Shown in pieces: positions 1 through 9,663 of a stretch of DNA of 64,000 nt (position 1 is its first letter; the number at the start of each line of letters is the position of its first letter). A model generated the notes under the pieces. The model searched no databases and had not been told where the DNA came from. It saw only the letters and a program-made list of their open reading frames with translations. Both the position numbers and the translations under genes were made by a program. Origin of the DNA: Gnetum montanum (taxonomy: Eukaryota; Streptophyta; Gnetopsida; Gnetales; Gnetaceae); assembly GCA_015680685.1 (NCBI GenBank), contig MNCI01015796.1, positions 874,649-938,648 on the forward strand, read 5' to 3'.

Positions 1-497
1 CTTTGCGAGTTTAATGTCATGGTAAATGGTTGTTGGTAGTGTAACTTCATACCAAACGTGTGTTGGCATTTTAAGGCCATACTGGGCCATGGATAGTTTA
101 ATGTCATCCTGGACAGATGATGAGCAGGTTCTTGAGGCACTAGTGAAATAGGCATGGCACATGTGGTGCCTGCGTAAATGTTGGGTTGAGGTTGGGGAGG
201 TTGGGGCATGGCCCCTGTGTAAGCATAAGGTACTTATGTTGCTTGGGGTTGGGCCTTGTCATATGTAAAAGGTGTTTAGATTGTTTGGGACTGGGCCCCA
301 GTGTGTGTAGATTGTGAAGCAAATGCCTTGGGCGTGTGCTCCTGTGATTGTTGTGAGGAGGTAAGGCCCCAAGGGCTGTTCGGTTCAGGCAAGGCCACAA
401 ACTTGTACTCGTACTCAGATGGTGATCCTGGGTAAGAGGAAGTCATCTCAGAACCATTGTTTTGTGTGTAATGCATGTATTGGACAAGGTGATCCAT
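1..497 (-). pseudogene. Gag N-terminal part of Tat-like element A (partial, broken)
   Basis: This is the start of a retrotransposon gag on the minus strand, cut by the window edge. The first ATG is at 495-497 and opens MDHLVQYMHYTQNNGSEM; about 73 residues are open before a stop. The same start, with nearly the same peptide, occurs in element B with its ATG at 7,237-7,239. Positions ~20-130 carry a degenerate repeat that reads on the minus strand as short Pro/Ser-Met-Leu-Asn units, as in B at 6,745-6,860. Gag should form the particle shell of a Ty3/gypsy element, but this copy is interrupted and not expected to work. The assignment rests on homology to B, whose downstream gag core is recognisable. 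Confidence 0.7.
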
Positions 498-599
498 GTT
501 GGTGGCAGTCAGTACTTAGACAGGCTTGAAGCTAGGTGAGAATTGCGGCGAATTCGACTTTGAAACGAATGCATTTTGTGCATTTTGTTGAAAAAAACA

Positions 600-720
600 C
601 TTTAGCGGCACTGTAGCAGCATGACCACTATAGCAACGTGACTGCTATAGCGTGAGCAAGCTCAGCATGAGTTAACTGTAGCGTGAGTACTTTGGCAGCA
701 TGGTTTCAGCACTTGCTTTG
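600..720. repeat. Short tandem repeat in the leader of element A
   Basis: About five degenerate units of 17-22 bp of the form ctgtagcagcgtgacca lie between gag and the LTR. The equivalent region of B (about 7,330-7,480) has about eight. The unit contains the AGCGTGA word that also forms palindromes in the LTR sub-repeats. Confidence 0.7.
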
Positions 721-1344
721 TGCAGCATTTGAGCAGGTAGCATGATCAGGGTTTTGATTAAACTATATACATGTTCGGCCCTCCTTCTAGCATCATTTTT
801 TGTACCATCCGAAATCATTGGCGTAAGGATGGAGGAAAACGAATGCCAAAAGATCTCCGGAGTGATACAGATGACCCTGCCTTCGCGTGAGGGCAAGCCA
901 GAAAAATGAAGGCAGAGTGCCTTGGATGGTTTGCATGCAAATCAACCAAGGACTTACCCGAGCGTAAGCTACGACTAGCATTGGGGTTATCATAAACAGT
1001 GTAAACTGAATGCAAATTGAATGCAAATAGCAACACGAAATGTAAACAGAGCGTAGAGCGTAAATAGGGACTGAGTTGTAAATGAAGTGTAAACAGAGCT
1101 ATATTGTAAACAAAGCGTAAACAGAGTAAACAATATAAATGGAAGGAAATAATGAAACTGTATTGTATTGTTTAACAAGATGTGCACTGGTCAAAACATA
1201 GTTGCATGTGTGGATTGCAAATCAGACGTTAAGCTCCGATGTGAGGTTTTTTTGCAGGTGCTAGGGATCACGTGCGTTCGGGCTCAGGATTGCTGGTTTT
1301 TCTTTCTCCAAAATTGCCAACCTCATTTATGTTAATGAACAGGG

Positions 1345-1352
1345 TATTTATA
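1345..1352 (-). promoter_or_regulatory. LTR TATA box
   Basis: The minus strand reads TATAAATA. The equivalent site in the other LTR copy is at 8,110-8,117. Transcription would start some 30 bases further left and read towards gag. Confidence 0.6.
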
Positions 1353-1717
1353 CATTTTGATAGGCTCGGGAGTAGGATTCGTGAATGAAGTCAACAGCTG
1401 AGAGATGAGAGAAAAATGTATCATGTGACAAGTGTTCGATGTGCAGCTGTGTGTGAACTAGACATATGTGGGTAGGCTATTTTTTTGACTAGGTGCAATG
1501 TACCTTACAACACAAGTTGTCTTACGCCCATGGAAGTAGCATAAAATCTTAACAAGCTCATAGATGGTGAAGCTTACAATGAAAATCTACAATGAATTCC
1601 AAGAGGGATTGACTCTAGCTCACTTGAAACTTCATGGTCCTTTGAAATGACTACTGCATGATCTCAATTTGAGTGGTTCAGTGGCTGTTTAGGGCATCTC
1701 TGCTTCACCAGGGCTCC

Positions 1718-2800
1718 CAGCGTGAGTTGATTTGATCCTAGCATGTGCTCAGCATGCGTTTGGAGTACTTTTGTCTGGGTGTGAATAGTGCTCACGCTGA
1801 TGAATCATGCTCATGCTAGATTCACGCTGCAACATGACCTGGGCATGAGCTGGGCATGAGCAAGTTGGAATGGTTTATTTCACACCAAATTTTTATTTTT
1901 GAGACCTTTCTTTCAAGTGTAACTACTACTTGGCCTTGGGGATAATCTACATGTGGAGTCTAAGCCTGTTACCTTGATCTGGGTCGTTTTTGGTAACTCA
2001 CACTAGGCTCACACTGTCAGCGTGACCTGGGCATGACTCCAGCATAACCAATTGGAATTAACACATTTTGAGCTGAATTTTGACCTCTGACGCCTGTTCT
2101 TTGAAGTGCAACTGCTACCTACTCTCCAGGGTGGCCTGGATGCTGAATTTGAGTCTGTTCTCGTGTTGATTTGAGCCACTTTTGACAGGTCACGCTGGGC
2201 TCACGTTGTCAATGTGACCTCAGCATGACCAAGCCAAAATGCTGTGTTTCATGCCCAAATTTTGATTTTCTAAAGCCTATGAACAAGTAGAACTATTGCC
2301 TATCCTTGGGGGTTGAGTTGATGCTGAAAATTATGCTTGGGACTACTTGATTTGACCTATTTTTGTTTGGTGACATTGGGCTCACGCTCCAGCGTGACCT
2401 AGGTGTGAGTAAACAAATCATGTGATTTTGAGCTTAATTTTTGAGGTTCTGGAGGCTAGGAGTTGCAATGAACATCAATGAAGCTTGAGGGGAGTCCACG
2501 AGCTCGAATTTAGACTATTTGGACTTGGTTTCAAGGCTCTGAAAGTTGGTCATGTTGTACTTACACTATACTCATGCTGGGTAGCGTGACCCTAGCGTGA
2601 GTAGCAAGATTTGTGTGATTCTGACTTGAAATCTTAGGTTCTGGATGCTGAAACTTGGAGTAGTCATCAGTGGGCCCCAAGGGGATCTTACCCATTCAAA
2701 TTAGGATCATTTTGACCTGATTTGGAAGCTATCAAGGTTGGTCACATTGAGGGCAAGCTAGCTTGACAGCATGAGCAAGTTGGCTTGAGCAAGCTGGCTT
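1718..2800. repeat. ~190-bp LTR sub-repeats with AGCGTGACC palindromes
   Basis: Clusters of the word AGC(A/G)TGACC and its reverse complement lie near 1,720, 1,785-1,862, 1,998-2,050, 2,190-2,232, 2,385-2,410, 2,565-2,605 and 2,745-2,800, about 190 bp apart. The clearest palindrome is TCACGCTCCAGCGTGA near 2,391. The sequence between clusters is also loosely repeated, with runs such as 'ttttgagctgaattttga'. The same series is seen in B from about 8,480 to 9,570. Confidence 0.75.
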
Positions 2801-2899
2801 GAGTTCCATGCCTTAGTCAAGCTTTGCCTCTTGAATGCCCAAAAGGGCTTGAGTTGTTCTTGTTTCAAAGTGTCTAAGCTGAAATTTTGTGGTGTTTCA

Positions 2900-2912
2900 T
2901 TGGCCCCTCTTT
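2900..2912 (-). other. Polypurine tract of element B
   Basis: On the minus strand aaagaggggccaa lies directly before the LTR start TGAAACACC. This is the expected plus-strand primer position for a minus-strand element whose 3' LTR is at the left, and it is the main evidence that B ends in this LTR. Confidence 0.75.
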
Positions 2913-3313
2913 GTTAACGTCTGGAGGAATCCACCCGAGAGGCATCGACAAAGAAGTACAAAACACCATGAACAACCAAGTACCAAGCATTGTCTGTTGG
3001 CCCCTGGCCAGATGTCATCGCACCATGTTCAAAAGTACATTGGATTAAAGGGAATTTATTTTAGGGAAAGAAAGTTGNGCAAAATGCAAGCGCATGAGCA
3101 TGAGCACAACACTGAAAGAAAAATATTTCAAAAAGACCAAAAAGAATACAAAAAGAAAAAAGGAAAACAAAAAGCAAAAAATAAAAGAAAACAAGAAACA
3201 AAAAGAAAAAGAAAAAGAACAAAAGAGGTCAAAGAGCAAAATGCCCGGAAAAGGTCTTCATGACCCCATGGACATCATGGACTAAAGACCATTGGCTCTT
3301 CTCATACAAGCCC
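2913..3313. other. 3' non-coding part of B, with A/G-rich low-complexity stretch
   Basis: Positions ~3,110-3,240 are almost purely A and G with a few C (aaaagaaaaaggaaaac type). This gives Lys-rich reading frames that are compositional artefacts. A single n lies at 3,078. I see no gene here. Confidence 0.6.
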
Positions 3314-3531
3314 NNNNNNNNNNNNNNNNNNNNNNNNNNNNNNNNNNNNNNNNNNNNNNNNNNNNNNNNNNNNNNNNNNNNNNNNNNNNNNNNNNNNNNN
3401 NNNNNNNNNNNNNNNNNNNNNNNNNNNNNNNNNNNNNNNNNNNNNNNNNNNNNNNNNNNNNNNNNNNNNNNNNNNNNNNNNNNNNNNNNNNNNNNNNNNN
3501 NNNNNNNNNNNNNNNNNNNNNNNNNNNNNNN
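3314..3531. other. Assembly gap (218 N)
   Basis: This is a run of N; translations across it are meaningless. It lies in the 3' non-coding part of element B. Confidence 1.
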
Positions 3532-3839
3532 TCAGGAAGAATGTGACACCTTGTCGTCATGATGAAGTGCATCTATGCACGAACGCCTCAAGCATGTCAT
3601 CCTGCAAACACAACTCCAAGGGGACAAGAAAACCACAAATGATTCAGTTAGCTAAACACTTTAAACTTGCATGTAGCCGACGGAATGGAGCCATCATGTG
3701 GAGTTTCAAGGCAAACAAAATCTTGAACAGCATCAGTTTTGTCTAGGTCTATGTGACAAATTAGGTGGTAGGTTTTTTTTGGTGAGCACATACAATCGAC
3801 TGCAACAGCATGTCTTTTCAAATGATGCCAGGTAGTTGA

Positions 3840-4460
3840 TGATGTCACCAATTTATAGTCTTAGTAGACTATTATGGATTAGTTCCACATCATAACCATT
3901 TGCACGTTGCTAGTTTATCGTCGTAGCGGACGGTGCAGTGCTAGTTTATAGTCGTGGTGGACTATGAAGAGGCAAGCGAGTTTATAGTCTTAGTGGACTC
4001 TGGTGGACAAGCATGGTAGTTTAGTGTCATACTGGACAAAGCTCTGTGGTGTCGGTTTACTGTCATGATGCCAGGATGTTCTGTGGTGTTAGTTTTAAGT
4101 CATAGCTCTAGGACTGTTCTGTGGTATCAGTTTTAGGTCGTGATGCCAGGACCGTTCTATGGTATCATTTTTAGGTCGTGATGCTAAGACCAATGCTTGC
4201 CTTGCTTGTGTAAGGTGTGATACTACATGCATGGTCATGTTGTGTGCCTGCAAGATTCTGCAAAAATCAACTAGAAAGAAAACAAAATCAAGCAACACCT
4301 ATTGTAAATAGAGTTAAAATGTACGAATGAAAGAAAAGCAATGCAAAAAGTGATAGTTTTAGGCCATTCCAAGCCGTAGGCTAGTTTAAAGTCTTTCTGG
4401 GCCATTATTAGTTTATCATCATTTTGGACACAAGATAGTTTAACATCATTTCGGACATAG
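3840..4460. repeat. GTTTA-AGTC-n5-GGACT minisatellite (B 3' region)
   Basis: About a dozen degenerate units have the form 'agtttatagtcttagtggact', each spaced 25-50 bp. Within a unit AGTC and GGACT are complementary, so each can fold into a tiny hairpin. The same unit recurs in elements A, B and C at 20-130, 5,370-5,420, 6,745-6,860, 26,640-27,000, 30,600-30,830 and 35,770-35,870. Confidence 0.75.
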
Positions 4461-4471
4461 GTTGTGAAGGA

Positions 4472-5575
4472 CTATTGGGTGGATGGGGCATTATCACCAC
4501 GTATGATGATCTCCCTCCCTTCGTGGAGGAGGTGGAGTTCTTGGTGGATGGGAGATGACACTGCGCATGACCTAGCTAGCCAAGGGCATCCTAGGATCAT
4601 GTTGTAGTCTGGCATCTTGTCGACGACTATAAAGTTTGCAAACATGGGGTGTTGGTCTCCTATTGTGAAGGCAATGTGGATTGTGCCTTTAATGGCTACG
4701 TGTGCTCCATCGAAGGAGTTTAGAGACTCGATTTTGGTCAGTTGAATGTTGTGTGTTAGGCCTAGTCGTTCAACGATGAAGTGCGCAACAACATTTTCTG
4801 CCATGTCATCATCGATGTGTACCCTGCGTACTATGTATTTTCCAATGCTTACACTAGTATTCAATGGTGCATGTGTGACCTCCCCTTGTTTGGGGTCAAT
4901 CTTGACATCATTGTTGTGGAAGGTTAGAGTCATTGTGTTTGTGTCTTGTGGTACAGGGGATGTAATGGCTATGCGAATGGCATCTTTGGTTGGAGACACG
5001 TTTTCTATAGCAAGGATGGAGGCGAGCATGTGTGCTAGTGCTTGGCGATGCTTTGATGATGTTAAGACGAGGTCGAGCAAGGTAGGCATTACATTCTTAT
5101 GTTTTAATGCATTGTGTGTATGAGATAGTACATCTGCGAGGTTGTCATTTATGTTTGTCATGGTGGGAGCCTCCTCTATTGTGTGAGCTGTAATGTAGAG
5201 CTCTTGTGAAGGGGCAATGCATAAGGGTTTTTGTTTAGTGGCCCTAGGGGTAGAGCTAGGGTTGGTTTGTGGTTTAGGCATTGGTGACTTAGGTTGCCAC
5301 TGCTTGTATGTGGCCAAGTTGCTAGATCTTGGACTTGGTGTGGATGTCGCTGGAGTAACTTGTGTGTTTAATGTCGTGATGGATGGTGGCTGGCAGTTTA
5401 ACGTCGTACTGGACGGGTTGTTAGATGTTGCCCTTATGATGAAGGGTCTCTTGTTTTGGGAAGTCATTGAAGGTATGGGACTACTAGGTTGCACTGCATT
5501 GAGCAATCCTTTCGTTTCCATTCTTTGTAAATTGTTTTGAAAAGTTTGAAAAGTGTTTGTGTCATGTCCAGGCAT
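4472..5575 (-). CDS. Retroviral-type aspartic protease region, element B
   Basis: This 367-residue open frame is the C-terminal gag/protease part of a Ty3/gypsy polyprotein. The first ~150 residues are Pro/Ser/Thr/Asn-rich linker, and two SxTTLN units there are encoded by the minisatellite. The protease fold is in the last ~125 residues: VHIDDDMAENVV takes the place of the usual V(D)xGSSxNV(I/L) active-site loop, and MILGCPWLARSCAV matches the family's second conserved loop (ILGRPWL). The equivalent region of element C has VHVDDGAAANVV. The first motif has lost the Asp-Thr/Ser-Gly form, so catalysis is doubtful. The frame is open to its stop at 4,472, unlike most other coding DNA here. There is no RT downstream. 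Confidence 0.65.
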   Translation of the reverse strand: MPGHDTNTFQTFQNNLQRMETKGLLNAVQPSSPIPSMTSQNKRPFIIRATSNNPSSTTLNCQPPSITTLNTQVTPATSTPSPRSSNLATYKQWQPKSPMPKPQTNPSSTPRATKQKPLCIAPSQELYITAHTIEEAPTMTNINDNLADVLSHTHNALKHKNVMPTLLDLVLTSSKHRQALAHMLASILAIENVSPTKDAIRIAITSPVPQDTNTMTLTFHNNDVKIDPKQGEVTHAPLNTSVSIGKYIVRRVHIDDDMAENVVAHFIVERLGLTHNIQLTKIESLNSFDGAHVAIKGTIHIAFTIGDQHPMFANFIVVDKMPDYNMILGCPWLARSCAVSSPIHQELHLLHEGREIIIRGDNAPSTQ

Positions 5576-5707
5576 TTGCTGGTAATGGAAGTATGCACTT
5601 AAGTCAAAATGTTATGGGACACATGCGTTGTATGTTTTAGTGGAATGACTTGCCATTTCACAATGTTTCTAGTTGCATATGTAGGCATCATCTAACATGT
5701 GTTTGCA

Positions 5708-7239
5708 TTAAGCCAAACCAACGTTGAGGAGTTGTTCTAGCAATTGGGAAGGTTTTCCCAACAAGGGTATGTGTTTGCGTTGAGTGCGCTCATGTCTAGG
5801 AGTGGTTTGTGTGGTGGTGCCAAAGCTAGAGTTGGCAGCTTGGGATGTTGAGGCCACAGGCCTATTCACTGCATGTGTTGGCATGGTGATTGTTGCGATT
5901 GTTGCATTTGATGTTGCTTGTGTATCTTGTGCTATTTGTGTTGTTTGTGTTGGTTGCAGTTGTTGCATTTTTTATTGTGCATGTTCTTGTTTTTTGTGTT
6001 GGCTCCTGTAGGCCAAGTAGGATGGGTCATTACTTACCCTTGCTACCTCTTCAATGCCCCTTGCTTGGTCAAAGGCCTGGGTAAGAAACTTTGGGACCAA
6101 GTAGAGAAGTTTGGACTTGATGAAGTCATTGATTGCACCCTTGAAGATTGCCAAGAGATGTGTCTCTATGATTGGCTCATGATTTCATTGGTTGTGGCAC
6201 TCCATTGCTGGAGGAAGGGTAGTATGGGCTCTAGGGGTTCTTTTCTGATGTGGAGGAGCTTGTCGATTATCACTTCAGGTCTAATGTTGTATTTGAAGCG
6301 TGTCACAAACTAGTGTATGAGGTCCTCAAGGGCTGCGATGGAAGCTTGGGGTAGGACACGGTACCAATCTAAAGCTTTGCCAGTGAGTGACAGGGGAAAG
6401 AGGCATAGAATGGCATGTGGCCAGGAGTGCAACGTGATGGCTTCTGTGCGGAATGTGACGATATGTGCATTGGGGTCACTATGACCGTTGTATTTTGTCA
6501 AATGTGGCAACGAACTACCGATGGGTAGTGTAAGGGGTGGGACCGTAGGACAGATTGGATCATCATGGTAAACGTCCACCACCTTGGGTGTGTCTGAGGA
6601 GGAAACCTTAAGTTGGTTGATTTCCTCTGTTAAAGTTTGGATGAGTTGGGACACTTGCTCCCAACTCATAGATTCACCAGCTAGTTGTGTTGACTGGACT
6701 CACATAGGTTGTGTAGTGAAGGGTTAGATCACCGATTATGGGCTTTGCGAGTTTAATGTCATGGCAGATGGTTGTTGGTAGTGTAACATCATACCAGACG
6801 TGTGTTGGCAATTTAAGGCCATACTAGGCCATGGATAGTTTAACATCATCCTAGACGGATGATGAGCAGGTTCTTGAGGCACTGGTGAAACAAGAATGGC
6901 ACATGTGGCACTTGTGTAAATATTGGGTTGAGGTTGGGGAGGTTGGAGCATGGCCCCTATGTAAGCATAAAGTACTTGTGTTGCTTGGGGCTAGGCCCTG
7001 TCATATGTAAAAGGTGTTTGGATTATTTGGGGATGGACCCTAGTGTGTGTAGATTGTGAAGCAAATGCCTTGGATGTGTGCTCTTGTGATTGTTGTGAGG
7101 AGGCAAGGCCCTAAGGGCTGTTGGGTATGGGCAGGGCCGCAAACTCATACTCGTACTCAGATGGTGATCCTGGGTAAGAGGAAGTCATCTCAGAACCATT
7201 GTGTTGTGTGTAATGCATGTATTGGACAAGGTGATCCAT
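5708..7239 (-). pseudogene. Gag of Tat-like element B (frameshifted)
   Basis: The frame starts at the ATG at 7,239 with the peptide seen in A, then runs through several frames with stops. The best piece (6,310-6,669, 119 aa) holds the core gag motifs: LPHLTKYNGHSDPNAHIVTF and LTGKALDWYRVLP, where the KALDWY motif is typical of plant Ty3/gypsy gag. A second piece (5,972-6,154) continues the core with AIFKGAINDFIKSKLLYLVP. The closest relative here is C gag at 38,059-38,574 (TKYNEEGDPNTHLVTF, LTSKALDWYCALP). No zinc knuckle is visible. The copy is broken by at least two frameshifts. Confidence 0.75.
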
Positions 7240-9663
7240 GTTGGTGGTAGTTAGTACTAGACCGGCTTGAAGCTAGGTGTGAATTGCGATGAATTCGGCT
7301 TTGAAACAGATGCGTTTTGTGTGTTTTTATTGAAAAAACACTGTAGTGGCACTGTAGCAGTATGACCACTGTAGCAGTGTGACTACTATAGTAGCGTGAC
7401 TACTACTACAGCGTAACTACTGTAGCAGCGTGACCACTGTAGTAGCATGACTACTATAGCATGAGCAAGCTCAGTGTGAGTACTGTGGTAGCGTGGTTTC
7501 AGCACTTGGTTTGCGCAACATTTGAGTAGGTAGTGTGATCATGGTTTTGATTAAACAGTAAACATGTTCAACCCTCCTTCTAGCACCATTTTTTATACTG
7601 TCCGAAATCATCGGCGTAAGGTTGGAGGAAAACAAACGTTGAAAGATCTCCGGAGAGATACATATGACCCTACCTTCGCATGAGGGAAAGCTGGAAAAAT
7701 GAAGGTAGAGTGCCTTGGATGGTCTGCACGCAAATCAACCAAGGACTTACCCGAGTGTAAGCTACGACTAGCGTTGGGGTTATCGTAAATGGTGTAAACT
7801 GAATGCAAATTGAATGCAAATAGCGACACGAAATGTAAACAGAGCACAAAGCGTAAACAGAGACTCAACTATAAACAAAGTGTAAATAGAGTAAAGAATA
7901 TAAATGGAAGGCAATAATGAAACTGTATTTTATTATTTAACAAGATGTGCACCGGTCAAAACATAGTTGCATGTGTGGATTGCAAGTCGGATGTTAAGCT
8001 CCAATGTGAGGTTTTTTTGCAGGCGCTGGGGATCACGTACATTCGGGCTCAAGATTGCAGGTTTTTCTTTCTCCAAAATTACCAACCTCATTTATGTCAA
8101 TGAACAGGGTATTTATACATTTTACTAGGCTCGGGAGTAGGATTCGTGAATGAAGTCAATGGCTGAGAGATGAGAGAAAAAAGGATCGTGTGACAGGTGT
8201 TCGATGTGCAATTGTGTGTGAACTGGACGTATGTGGGCAGGCTACGTTTTCGACTAGGTGCAATGTACCTTACAACGCAAACTAGCTTACACCCATGGAA
8301 GTAGTGTAAAAGCTTGAAAAGCTCATAGATGATGATGCTTACAATGAAAATCTACAATGAATTCCAAGAGAGATTAACTCCGGCTCGCTTGAAACTCCAT
8401 GGTCCTTTGAAACAACTATTGCAGGATCTCAATTTTAGTGGTTTGGTGGCTATTTGGGGCATCTCTACTTCACCAGCGCTCCCAGCGTGAGTTGATTTTG
8501 TCTTGGCGTGTGCTCAGCATCCGTTTGGAGTGCTTTTGTCCGAGCATAAATAGTGCTCACGTTGATGAATAGTGCTCACGATGGACTCATGCTGCAGCAT
8601 GACCTAGGTGTGATCTAGACGTGAGCAAGCTAGAATGGTTCATTTCACACCAAATTTTGATTTTTGAGACCTATCTTTCAAGTGTAACTACTGCCTGGCC
8701 TTGGGGACAATCTACATGTGGAGTCTGAGCTTGTTTGTGCCTTAATCTGGGTCGTTTTTGGCAACTCACGCTGGGCTCACACTGTCAGCATGACCTAGCC
8801 GTGACTCCAGCGTGACCAATTGGAAGTGACACATTTTGAGCTGAATTTTGACCTTTGATGCCTGTTCTTTGAAGTGAAACTACTACTTGCTCTCCAGGGT
8901 GGCCTGGATGCTGAATTTGAGTCTGTTCTTGTGTTGATTTGAGCCACTTTTGATAGGTCAGGTTGGGCTCATGCTGTCAGCGTGACCTCAGCATTACCAA
9001 GCCAAAATGCTGTGTTTCATGCCTGAATTTTGATTTTCTGGAGCTTGTGAACAAGTAGAACTATTTCCTGTCCTTGCGGGTTGAGTTGATGCTAAAAATT
9101 ATGCTTGGTACTGCTTGATTTGACCTTTTTTTGTTTGGTCACATTGGGCTCACGCTCTAGTGTGACCCTAGCATGACCTGGCATGAGTAAATAAATCATG
9201 TGATTTTGAGCTTAATTTTTGAGGTTCTGGAGGCCGTGAGCTACAATGAACATCAGTGAAGCTCGAGGGGAGTCTACGTGCTCGAATTCAGACTATTTGG
9301 ACCTGGTTTCAGGGCTCTAAAAGTTGGTCATGCTGTACTCACGTTGGGCAACGTTACCTTAGCATGACCCCAACATGAGTAGCAAGATTTGTGTGATTCT
9401 AACTTGAAATCTTGGGTTCTGGATGCTGAAACTTGGAGTAGTCATCAGTGGGCCCTGAGGGGATCTTACCCATTCAAATTAGGACCGTTTTGACCTGATT
9501 TGGAAGTTGTCAGGGTTGGTCACATTAAGGGCAAGCTAGCTTGATAGCATGAGCAAGCTGGCTTGAGTTCCATGCCTTAGTCAAGCTTGGCCTCTTGAAT
9601 GCCGAAAAGGGCTTAAGTTGTTCTTGTTTCAAAGTGTCTAAGCTAAAATTTTTTCGTGTTTCA
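7240..9663 (-). repeat. 5' leader and LTR of element B
   Basis: This is the second copy of the 498-2,899 block, roughly 85-90% alike by eye. The LTR starts (minus strand) at 9,663 with TGAAACACG. The leader has about eight ~20-bp tandem units at 7,330-7,480. ~190-bp sub-repeats with the AGCGTGACC word run from about 8,480 to 9,570. The right flank begins cccaacata, inside a palindrome cluster of the next repeat array, so B appears to have inserted into that array. Confidence 0.8.
8110..8117 (-). promoter_or_regulatory. LTR TATA box, element B
   Basis: The minus strand reads TATAAATA in the same context as the copy at 1,345-1,352, so the box is conserved between the two LTRs. Confidence 0.6.

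Larger units (their letters stand above)
498..2899 (-). repeat. Leader and LTR shared by tandem elements A and B
   Basis: This block is repeated almost base for base at 7,240-9,663. The outer LTR end is clear: on the minus strand the LTR begins TGAAACACC at 2,899, and the copy at 9,663 begins TGAAACACG. The inner end is not resolved, because both copies continue into the same leader and gag start, so the LTR-leader border lies between about 700 and 1,300. The LTR has a TATA box at 1,345-1,352 and six or seven ~190-bp sub-repeats. It is the 5' LTR of A (leader and gag to its left) and at the same time the 3' LTR of B (polypurine tract to its right). Confidence 0.8.
498..9663 (-). mobile_element. 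Tat-like Ty3/gypsy element B (internally deleted)
   Basis: The order on the minus strand is: 5' LTR (ending at 9,663), leader with short repeats, gag start at 7,239, gag core near 6,670-6,310, protease ORF 5,575-4,472, a minisatellite-rich 3' region, an N gap, a purine-rich stretch, the polypurine tract, then the 3' LTR shared with A. No reverse transcriptase, RNase H or integrase is visible, so B is non-autonomous unless pol was in the 218-base gap, which is too small. Gag and protease are closest to those of element C in this window, which places B in the same Tat-like group. Confidence 0.75.

Noticed and set aside
2889-3285. Lys-rich open frames on the plus strand
   Set aside because: They are due to an A/G-only stretch and run into an n and the gap; no conserved motif.
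3260-3572. Open frames made of X residues
   Set aside because: Translation through the N gap.
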